The position numbers and the translations under genes were made by a program. The notes beneath the pieces are model-generated. The model worked only from the letters and a program-made list of their open reading frames with translations. It did no database searches and had not been told where the DNA came from. Positions 10,501 through 16,113 of a stretch of DNA of 32,575 nt are shown here, one piece after another (position 1 is the stretch's first letter; every line of letters starts with the position of its first letter). This DNA comes from Candidatus Sulfotelmatobacter sp. (GTDB lineage: Bacteria > Eisenbacteria > RBG-16-71-46), in assembly GCA_035498555.1 (NCBI GenBank), contig DATKAB010000013.1, positions 1 through 32,575 of the forward strand. The letters run 5' to 3'.

Positions 10501-11140
10501 CGCTCCACGGCAGCGGCCCCACCAGCATCGGCATGTCGAGATGGATCGAGGTCAGAGTGCTCTGCTCGACACCGCCGGCGGTGCGGAACAGCACCGCCGG
10601 GTGTTTGCGCACGATGTCCCACGCGGTCGAGAACTCCTCCCGCAGGCCGTCATTCGCCGGATGCGTGATCGCGGCGTGCGAGAAGTACGAGCGCCAGAAG
10701 CCGTAGTGCCAGGCCGCACCGAGGGTCAGCGGCTCGTGCCGGTAACGCTCCTTCAGCAGCTTGTCGAGGTCGAACGAGCTGATCTCGAGCTGCGGGATCT
10801 CGCGCGATACCCGTGAATAGCGGCTGAGGAACAGCCGGCCCCGCTTCCCGCGGCCGGTCATCCAGAATCGTGCCTCGTCGATTCCCGCGCGCTCGAGCAG
10901 GAACGACAGCAGCCGGCGCTTGCGCTCGCGGTCCGCGACGCGCGGATGGTCGGGATCCACCACCAGCGACAGCAGGTCCTCCCACAGCCCGAGCTGATCC
11001 CGGAACGCGTGCGCTTCGGCGGCCGCGTCCCGACGTTGCCGCTCGAAATCGGGCGTCGACTTGAACGCGCCATCGCCGTTGGTGTCGGCGCCACCGGTGC
11101 TGGTCAGCTCGTCACGCAACCGTTCGATGCCGATGCTCAC
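4541..11140 (-). CDS. Permuted glutamate-synthase-like multidomain protein (2199 aa)
   Basis: The GTG start at 11140 overlaps the upstream stop (GTGA) and has AGGGGAG about 9 bases before it. Domains in order: residues 1 to about 500, a degenerate barrel-like region with the tail pattern of a GltB FMN domain (A-G-G-N-T-D near 378, L-G-A-N-G-G, a C-P-E loop, M-G-I-D-D near 470) but no Fe-S cysteine motif; about 640-755, unassigned beta-rich sequence; about 755-1100, the real GltB FMN barrel (S-G-E-G-G, S-G-H-F-G-I, I-N-Q-G-A-K-P-G-K-G-G near 830) with Cys1022, 1025, 1028 and 1032 (C-x2-C-x2-C-x3-C) for an iron-sulfur cluster; about 1128-1580, class II glutaminase (Cys1128, H-R-Y-P-T-N from 1427, H-N-G-E from 1459); about 1850-2060, the GXGXG helix domain. 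The motifs match archaeal-type GltB, whose alpha2, alpha1 and alpha3 parts are normally separate proteins. Canonical GltB is about 1500 residues with glutaminase first. Role inferred: ammonia or glutamate chemistry in the cytoplasm. Confidence 0.85.
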   Translation of the reverse strand: MSIGIERLRDELTSTGGADTNGDGAFKSTPDFERQRRDAAAEAHAFRDQLGLWEDLLSLVVDPDHPRVADRERKRRLLSFLLERAGIDEARFWMTGRGKRGRLFLSRYSRVSREIPQLEISSFDLDKLLKERYRHEPLTLGAAWHYGFWRSYFSHAAITHPANDGLREEFSTAWDIVRKHPAVLFRTAGGVEQSTLTSIHLDMPMLVGPLPWSDGETMERAYLQAIEAADPGEDLHTRTLLIVEAERYLDHIAALSEFGEHLMLRIPADMVQWLDGEGERFDTLREALRRSRIVELEWSGDLAGDVERVLGINPRLLISVYLPIGGDPAAFWHAIETAARQDGVAAIHYHSGPEKSYRLTPRVDAFLKARFLRARVQLISAGGNTDTQSSAATVYESVLLGANGGSMTHLAGLALCPELIDAYHGADPKAALRTLATRPPDELRDQAVNTLTCWQHSILDFLSCMGIDDIQKTSGNTMAITMTEEWVREVDRLATREFGALNADLNAKRIAAEPVPAGVRERFKVTSLLRELTPELPLVHAARILAHRNANYHLENSNRNLGADHLEVIYKMAAGQLPRTDDFFIESDMGPLSLDGIGLKLSRRSLERSLARLRRDPSSLDYISLAVPRGFLRPGAVPAGSEVTLQIEGEPGSSIAFVTFASFTADGEGGFDQSLDSTPELESTLASGASLWISALDAEGDETRVELLARGHGGHGLSLVRASRDGTVTLRRSLRAGAPAGYQLSGFGFREPVWHGPVNHSSISLGAASEDFLTARVEGNSGLSMTSSGEGGPIRLSADQDWKWESMQAASGHFGIQAVDLRRVRDVEIKINQGAKPGKGGRLSGAKVTPTVSRARNIPVGTDALSPDPKHDIYSIEDMPAEVWLWLLYHNYCGIKITGSNYTRYVAAGMWSNFVVDYLLVDSGLGGSGNYHADSSHVGWPDIFRTILHTHHALVGEKVDLEKTGTLQSIRDLNGAPFGAKGGTRLFASGGLRGEVDMLKVLIAGADALMEASIGKAVAFGCNQCGNCHLDCPRGGITTKAELTMQNDRGLMRQRFRNWTVLNMVKLAVLIDALNLERGAIDDDGEVSDAEALFSDIRQLRGRTDLLEMPEHGEATRRPAQADEHDSCRVGSLAVTEPVNVHAIWESARLSFNGGNNRGGGIDFAGFAPAPLREKTCVIINTIGPDRVDTMREMLGHFEGCRFFDVRGREVKRAEVIEKLDAFRVPVRAKYAHEGGWRDADLRENPGDFYLFFVELEREVLHRYGATLLASEHWLQRRTKYGDLSAEALSAALASAGEAGGARGAPQARGGWEARDRLDAFVADVREEYFSALAHLLDSRYYRTHRPDDAPAGKFAAKRRGFVVSIGEDLGAIKMSGWTHTIPEYFDFDQFWSSYPGVRDAGGVEYTFKGRPLKTLELRACAWGMHHRYPTNSPAIDAEGRGNPAGAHPFKAYNVLLMHNGEQVGVDSTSPFLNEFGYVHADPSMGESHALYAGDSIYERKALTDTEYAAYLVDFTRRVLGLTTEEASQIISPITGLDLKAMDEARRRKLELLMTNYVQLTPTGPYKFTIVESRRVSGGPAGGADGASRTRRVVGFRENMDIKFLRPHEIIVSRDTGRRAAGGASGTAGVTAVANGSEAKIADSMLRVLHQQGVLGDAAADLRFSMRPGGNPARRDFGGVFEAFTAPGSGAMDLRNRFGEEVPVDRAGGKLDLSEYLAEAVKRANPDWVSVVNEHLQQLGRLLEGAGGMSAGRLFGPEDLLPAPGAALVERTLERAATLEFADLRMLAEQALPEFAKRGDAARAAAIRILTELRKRVAFASLGAKALSSVEYLLDGGRDAGGQPEGALYRLFDQIPALFEVLQQPVRGTRYMRVTLRTRDDLAPPADPARDVLVIDFAGFKGESFRLDSASRFVSRAVELGWRNLIGYGFIGGPRYVGTNLGDARGVAARGVTIELYGREFGDFIGALLEGASIWVYGQGQSHLGMKADSGELFVLQDILNTGAYAAHGASFSVWDSGSRFAAAGQNKVFLADGRTPAQGFKSIHWGSPNEYAFEYLMSGGDNSLHVVMGLRKPDARGELALRAKPYGGKFFMSGAAAGRVFVFDPLVKLDPAQYSGNVVSQITLDEWSRELTPLLSREARRRGLPIRLEGEHFTLRLEGEWKRWRYDEAFVKLIPLKVAKAAQQQGVVAPQLAQIVAE

Positions 11141-13830
11141 TTTGCCGCTCCCCTTTCGAACTCCTCGAGCGCGATGAACCAGTCGCGGGTCGGCGCCTCC
11201 ATCACGCGCAGCGTCTGGCCGCCGTTCGCCTGATTGGCCGGGCACACCTCGACGCACGTGCCGCAGCCCACGCAGCGTTCCTGCGCGGTGGTGATCCAGC
11301 GCGGGTCGGCGCCCTCGTACTCGCGATTGGCCTGGGTCGGGCAGACCGCCACGCACGCGCCGCAATGAATGCAGGTGGCGGCCGGGCCGGCGTCGTTCTC
11401 GGCGCGCATCAACATGTAGCGCGCCACCCCCGGCAGCGAGGCGGGCGCGCGCTTCACGTAGCCTCCCGGACGAACGTCGAGGAAGTCGCGGAGATAGTGC
11501 GACGAACTGCGCACCGCGGCGACGATCGCGGTGTGGCGCTCCTTGTCGGGCGGGCGCCGGTCGTCCGAGAGCGTCTGCAGCTGCTCGTAGAGCGGCAGAT
11601 GCGGGATGCCGGCCTGGCAGACTTCCTCGCAGTTGCCACAGCGCATGCAGAGATCGAGCAGGACGCTGCCGATCGGTGACACGCCCTTGCCGGCGTACGC
11701 CCCCTCGCCGACGTGCGTGAGCATCTGCGGCAGGCGGATCTTCGATTCGTTGAAGATCGGGCAGACGCTGTTGCACTCACCGCAATTCACGCAGTTGAGT
11801 GCGCGCGCCGCGGCCACCTGAGTCACCGCCATGACGTGGCCGTCGGCTTCCATCAGCCCGCCAGTGGCCGAGCTGGCGGCGAATTTCGCTCCGACCTTCG
11901 CCGGCTCCCCGCGACCACGCGCCGGACCCGGGAATCCGCTCAAGATCGCGCGCGCGATCCGCACCAACGGCGAAAGAATGGTCGAGCCATAGACACGGCT
12001 CAGCAACCCCACCCCGGGCGCGAACGTCGCCTGCACCAGGCCTCCGAGCGGGCCGTGCAGCCGGAATCGCAGCAGCACGCCGCGGTTGACCAGATCGGCC
12101 GAATCCACGCCGCGCTTGACGCGCGCGAGGCGCGACACCTCTTTGCCGCCGAACCGCTTCCGTGCCCACGCCGACTGCCACCGCCCGAGCACGTACGGCC
12201 GCCCGCGATGCGAACGCATCGCCAGGTCCACCAGCGCCGGCGCGATCATGAGGTCGACCGCGAAGGATCCGCGCCGGTGGTCGGTGAGGTAGCCGGCGAT
12301 CACCAGCGCGGTGCCGTCGGCGAGCACGTAGACCTCGGCGTCGAGATCGTTACCGGCGTTGCTCGCCAGTCGCGCCGCCTTTGGAATGAAACGCACCACC
12401 TGATCGAGCGGCAGCACGATCTCGGCCGCGAGCATGCCGGGTCCCAGACGCTTGATCTGCTGCGGTCGGAAGCGTTCGGCGGCGAAGCGCACGCTCTCCT
12501 TCTCGAGCGCGCGCGGCGATCCCGGCATCTCGCCGATCGCCGTGGCAAACACGCGCGCCGCGTCGAGATCGAAGAAGTCCACGAAGAGATAGCTTCCGGC
12601 CTGAGCGCTGTCGGCGCCGGTCGCGGCGCCCAGCTCGTTCGGACTGGCGATGCGCCTCCAGGGCAGCGTGGCACCGTCGCTCAGCCTGGAGCCGCGCTGG
12701 CGCCAGTCGCGGCTGTCCTCGTCCTTCCACACCTCGCGCAGGTGATGGAGGTGCGAAGCCGACATCGCCTTCACGTTGGCCGGGGCGCCAAACCGCGTCC
12801 CCGACACGCCCGCCACCCAGCGTGCGGCCTCGAACGCGCCCATCGGCAGCGGAAATGCGATGAGAAACGCGCCGATCTCGGGTCGCGGCTCCACCGACAC
12901 CGTCAGGTGCGTGAGCATCCCGAACACGCCTTCGCTGCCGGCGAGATCCGCCAGCGTGATCGGCTCGAGCCCGTGCGCGGAGAACCAGCCGGCGCTCTCC
13001 TCCTTCGAGAGCGTGTGCCGGTGGTGGCCTTCGCCGGGCACGTCGAGCCGGCCGTCGTCGTGGAAGCGAAGGTGCTCGCCGCCCGGCAGCACCAGGTCGG
13101 CGGAGCGGACCGAATCGAGCGCGCGCCCGCGGCCGAACGCGTTCATGCCGATGCCGCCGGTCACGAACCAGCCGGCCAGCGTGCCGCCGAGATTCGACGG
13201 ATAGGCGCGCAGCGCGAGCCCGCGCTCGCCCAGCTTCTGGTGCAGCGTGCGGAGCCGCGTTCCCGCGCCCACCACCGCCACGCCGTTGCCGGCCTCGATG
13301 TCGATCGAGTCGAGACGCGAAAGATCGAGCGTCAGTCCGCCATCGTTCGGCACCGCGCCGCCCATTGCCGTGGAGGCCGCGCCGCGGAGCGTCACCGGCA
13401 CCTGGTTCAGCCGCGCCCAGCGCAGCGAGGCCGCGGCCTCGGCGACCGAGACCGGCTGGAAGATCAGATCCGGAATTGCCCGGGTGAGCGTGCGCGTGAA
13501 CAGTTTGCCCAGGTAGACGTTCTGGTCGCGGTCCGCTTCCTCGCGAACGAATGCCTCGGTGACCAGGCGCTCGGCCAGCGTGGCGGCGCGCGCGCCGCTC
13601 CGCGCGGCCGGGCTGTCGTCGGCGATGTTCTCGAGCGCCGCGAACAACGACTGCGCCAGCTCGCGGGTACGCGCGGGAGCCTCGCGCTGATCGAGCGCGC
13701 GCCCGTCATCCAGGAACGCGTTGAGGTCGGAGACCGCTGCCCGGATGATGCCGCTGCGCTGGTCGGGGCTCAGCCGAACGAAGGATTCGAGCGGCTGCTT
13801 GATTCGGCTCTGGAGTATGGAGTCGGTCAT
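11137..13830 (-). CDS. GlcD-like FAD oxidoreductase fused to four 4Fe-4S motifs
   Basis: An 897-residue flavoprotein. Residues about 120-290 form a PCMH/FAD_binding_4 domain: V-T-L-R-G-A-A-S-T and N-D-G-G around the FAD pyrophosphate site, then V-G-A-G-T-R-L and S-N-L-G-G-T-L-A-G. A long substrate/cap region follows. The C-terminus carries four cysteine motifs, each C-x2-C-x2-C-x3-C, beginning at Cys680, Cys728, Cys820 and Cys853. The first pair resembles GlcF or heterodisulfide-reductase-like clusters and the second an ordinary 2[4Fe-4S] ferredoxin. Family members oxidise 2-hydroxyacids such as lactate, glycolate or 2-hydroxyglutarate and pass electrons on. It is first in the operon and overlaps the glutamate-synthase-like gene, so it is the natural electron donor to that protein's FMN/Fe-S centres (inference). 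No Shine-Dalgarno precedes the ATG; an in-frame stop 22 codons upstream limits other starts. Confidence 0.87.
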   Translation of the reverse strand: MTDSILQSRIKQPLESFVRLSPDQRSGIIRAAVSDLNAFLDDGRALDQREAPARTRELAQSLFAALENIADDSPAARSGARAATLAERLVTEAFVREEADRDQNVYLGKLFTRTLTRAIPDLIFQPVSVAEAAASLRWARLNQVPVTLRGAASTAMGGAVPNDGGLTLDLSRLDSIDIEAGNGVAVVGAGTRLRTLHQKLGERGLALRAYPSNLGGTLAGWFVTGGIGMNAFGRGRALDSVRSADLVLPGGEHLRFHDDGRLDVPGEGHHRHTLSKEESAGWFSAHGLEPITLADLAGSEGVFGMLTHLTVSVEPRPEIGAFLIAFPLPMGAFEAARWVAGVSGTRFGAPANVKAMSASHLHHLREVWKDEDSRDWRQRGSRLSDGATLPWRRIASPNELGAATGADSAQAGSYLFVDFFDLDAARVFATAIGEMPGSPRALEKESVRFAAERFRPQQIKRLGPGMLAAEIVLPLDQVVRFIPKAARLASNAGNDLDAEVYVLADGTALVIAGYLTDHRRGSFAVDLMIAPALVDLAMRSHRGRPYVLGRWQSAWARKRFGGKEVSRLARVKRGVDSADLVNRGVLLRFRLHGPLGGLVQATFAPGVGLLSRVYGSTILSPLVRIARAILSGFPGPARGRGEPAKVGAKFAASSATGGLMEADGHVMAVTQVAAARALNCVNCGECNSVCPIFNESKIRLPQMLTHVGEGAYAGKGVSPIGSVLLDLCMRCGNCEEVCQAGIPHLPLYEQLQTLSDDRRPPDKERHTAIVAAVRSSSHYLRDFLDVRPGGYVKRAPASLPGVARYMLMRAENDAGPAATCIHCGACVAVCPTQANREYEGADPRWITTAQERCVGCGTCVEVCPANQANGGQTLRVMEAPTRDWFIALEEFERGAAK

Positions 13831-13924
13831 CCCGGGAGGTTGGGGACGGCGCGAACCGCCGGACCGCCTCTCGGGGACGATCCCGTGCGGATTTCACCGG
13901 CGCTTGGCGCCCGCGAACCACGCG

Positions 13925-14001
13925 ACTATAGCAGAGGCCTTTGCCGCGGGGGTACCTGCCGCTGGCCGGTCCGGCGCCGCCGGACCGCGAGAGAGGCCTT
14001 T
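13925..14001 (-). promoter_or_regulatory. Candidate control region of the glutamate-synthase-like operon
   Basis: Reading the minus strand toward the operon, there is AAAGGCCTCT (14001-13992), a perfect 8-bp GC hairpin with a 3-base loop (13986-13968), a second copy of AAAGGCCTCT (13942-13933), and directly after it an extended -10 element TGCTATAGT (13933-13925). There is no good -35, as is typical of extended -10 promoters. The downstream repeat touches the -10, so a protein bound there could block or activate transcription. The hairpin lies after the rhomboid stop and may end that transcript, although no T-run follows it. The leader to the ATG at 13830 would be about 85-90 bases. Assignments are by eye. 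Confidence 0.35.
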
Positions 14002-14848
14002 ACTGGCTCAGCAGCAGCGTGGTCACTTTGACGAACGAGAGCGCGACACCGATGGCAGTGAGCGCGAGCAGGGCGAGCGCCAGCACCTGCACCGCAGGCG
14101 TTTCGCGCTTTTCGCCGAGCGGCTTCATGATCTGCGCGCAGATCCATCCGCCCGCGAAGCCGCCGGCGTGGGCGAAGTTGTTGACGCCCTGCATGAGGAA
14201 TCCGAACACGAACAGGATGATCGCCCACTGCCAGAGTTGCGCCCTCATCACCGAGGCGCCGGCGTGGCGCGAGTAGACGATGAGCGCGGCCAGCAGGCCG
14301 AAGATGCTGCCCGAGGCGCCGATGGTCGGACTGCCGGTGACCAGGTTGGAGACCAGGAATCCGGCCGCGCCGGCGATGCTGAAGATCACGAACGCGCGCG
14401 CCGGCCCGTAGACCTGGCTCACCACCGGGCCGAGATTTCGCACCCACATCATGTTGAAGAAGATGTGGAGCAGCGAGCCGTGCAGGTAGATCGCGGTGAG
14501 CAGCGTCCACCACCAGCCGGCGCGCCACGCCACGCCCCCGGTCATGCCGAGCTGGAACAGGGCGCGGGTGCTCGGCGCCAGCAGGTTGAACAGGTTGAAT
14601 CCGTTGGCGAACACCGCGCGCGGGTCGAGCGCCAGCGAAGTCGCGTAGAGCGCCACGCAGGCCGTCACGATCACCGAGATCAGGTCGATGTGATGGGCGG
14701 CGAAGAACCGCTGCAGCTTGGGCGCCGCGCCGAACATGCCGGGCCGCCACGCGCCGCAGAACGGGCAGCGTTCCTCCGACACCCCGATCAATCGGCCGCA
14801 CTGCGGGCAGAGCATCGAGCCTTCGGCGGGTGACATGGCGCGCAGCAT
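14000..14848 (-). CDS. Rhomboid-family intramembrane serine protease with N-terminal zinc ribbon
   Basis: A 282-residue polytopic membrane protein. The cytoplasmic N-terminus holds a zinc-ribbon pattern, C-P-Q-C (Cys14, Cys17) and C-P-F-C (Cys28, Cys31). About six or seven membrane helices follow. The rhomboid signature is complete: H-G-S-L-L-H-I-F-F-N-M in the HxxxN helix, G-A-S-G-S with catalytic Ser179, and N-N-F-A-H-A-G-G with catalytic His227. It should cleave transmembrane segments of unknown substrates. The start is uncertain: ATGs at 14848, 14836 and 14815 are all in frame, and none has a strong ribosome site; the last has GAAGG nearby but would remove little of the zinc ribbon. It lies upstream of the flavoprotein operon on the same strand, 169 bases away. 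Confidence 0.88.
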   Translation of the reverse strand: MLRAMSPAEGSMLCPQCGRLIGVSEERCPFCGAWRPGMFGAAPKLQRFFAAHHIDLISVIVTACVALYATSLALDPRAVFANGFNLFNLLAPSTRALFQLGMTGGVAWRAGWWWTLLTAIYLHGSLLHIFFNMMWVRNLGPVVSQVYGPARAFVIFSIAGAAGFLVSNLVTGSPTIGASGSIFGLLAALIVYSRHAGASVMRAQLWQWAIILFVFGFLMQGVNNFAHAGGFAGGWICAQIMKPLGEKRETPAVQVLALALLALTAIGVALSFVKVTTLLLSQ

Positions 14849-14928
14849 AAGCGAGGCGATGCGTCGAGGCGAGATGCGGGCGCGCGCCTCGACACTCGAT
14901 CGCTCGGCTGGGGTCTTGACGCTCGTGA

Positions 14929-15787
14929 GTGAGACGCGGATGCTCGCGCCGTGAAGACTCGCCGCCGCAAACGAAACGCCGCGCCGGGTGCCCCATCCGC
15001 CGCCGTTCGCGCCCGGCGCTGCTCGCCGCGATCGTCGGGCTCGGCGTGGTGCTCCGCTCGACGCTGCCGCCGGTGCGAATGTTCACGCCCGATGAGCAGA
15101 CCTACGCGACGCTGGCGGCCAGCTTCGCCTCGGCGGGATTCTCGCGCCACCCGCAGGTGATGCGCGACTACCGCGCCGATCCCGAATTGAGCGAGCTTCC
15201 ACCGCCGACGCGTGCCGGATACTTCGCGCTGGCGGCCGCCGCAATGCGCGCGACCGGGCAGAGCTCGCCGCTGACGCTGGCGCTGCTTTCGACGCTCGCC
15301 AGCATATTGATCCTCGCGCTGGCGGCATTCGCGACCTGGCGATGGTTCGGGGCGGGCGCGGCAGTGGTCGCCGCGCTGCTGCTCGCGGTCTCGCCACTCG
15401 ACCTCGCCATCGCGCGGCGCGGCTGGCAGGACGACGTGCTGGCGCTGTTCGCGATCGCGATGCTGATCGCGCTGCTGGCGCGCGGAGCGAGCGCTCGCGG
15501 TCTGGACCGGAGGCTTCGCGCTGGCGAGTGCCCTCTACCCGGTCAAGAATCTCCGCTTCCTGAGCCCGATCTACGCGCCTGCCGCGATGCTCGGGGGAAT
15601 CCTCGTGGCCACGATGCTTCGCGTGGCGCGTGTCAGGCTGTCGTCCGGCGGATATCGCGTCGCCCTGATCGCCAGCGCTGTCGCGCTGATGCTCGTCGCG
15701 ACGCTCGATCTCCGGCGCTTCTTCGAGCTGTTCGTCCTCCGCTCGATCCCCGATCTCGCGACACCGTGGTTCACGGCGGCGCGCTGA
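14929..15787 (+). pseudogene. Decayed GT-C (ArnT/PMT-like) membrane glycosyltransferase
   Basis: Two coding pieces lie in different frames. The first, in the frame of a GTG at 14929, reads membrane helices and the GT-C first-loop acidic motif F-T-P-D-E-Q-T-Y, then further helices up to about 15505. The second, one base out of frame, runs from about 15512 to a TGA at 15785-15787. It contains Y-P-V-K-N-L-R-F-L-S-P-I-Y, typical of the late helices of ArnT-like transferases. Together they give about 280 residues where 450-550 are usual, so roughly 200 central residues are missing and the frame is broken at the join. The start is unclear: a GTG at 14951 in another frame gives a plausible basic N-terminus, so a second frameshift near 15000 is possible. 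An assembly error in a metagenome could produce the same picture. Confidence 0.7.
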
Positions 15788-16113
15788 TCGCGCAACACGG
15801 TCACGAGGGGTGTACCAGGGATCACGAGGCGCTGGGCGCGCGTGCCACTCGAGATGCGCGTAGCAGGGATGCTGCGGCCGGCGCCCAGCGCAGGACTGGC
15901 AGATCCTTGCGTGGGGGTCGTCCGCTGATCAGGCTAGGTCCCGGCGCGTGGCGCGGCCAGTCAAGACTGTCGGCGGAGTGCCGAACGCGCCCGAAGTTGT
16001 ACGCGATCAAACCGGCAACAATGGCCGGTGGTGCGTGGAGGTTTCCCACAGCGCGATGCGAACGCCACGATCTGCCATGATCACACCGAGTTGAACGCGA
16101 GCCCCCGACCGTC
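15788..16113 (+). other. 326-base stretch with no recognisable gene
   Basis: This gap lies between the decayed glycosyltransferase and the intact membrane glycosyltransferase. Open frames are present on both strands, but none has a credible composition or recognisable motif. A minus-strand frame contains a short I-A-Y-N-F-G run faintly like the C-terminal L-A-Y-N of DDE transposases, but nothing around it supports that. It may be residue of the same deletion that broke the upstream gene, plus the promoter of the downstream one. No clear -35/-10 pair, terminator or repeat was found. Confidence 0.5.

Noticed and set aside
11141-11776. Upstream extension of the glutamate-synthase-like frame, which would give 2411 residues
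   Set aside because: The added 212 residues are an out-of-frame reading of the Fe-S part of the flavoprotein gene; the GTG at 11140 has a good ribosome site and overlaps the upstream stop.
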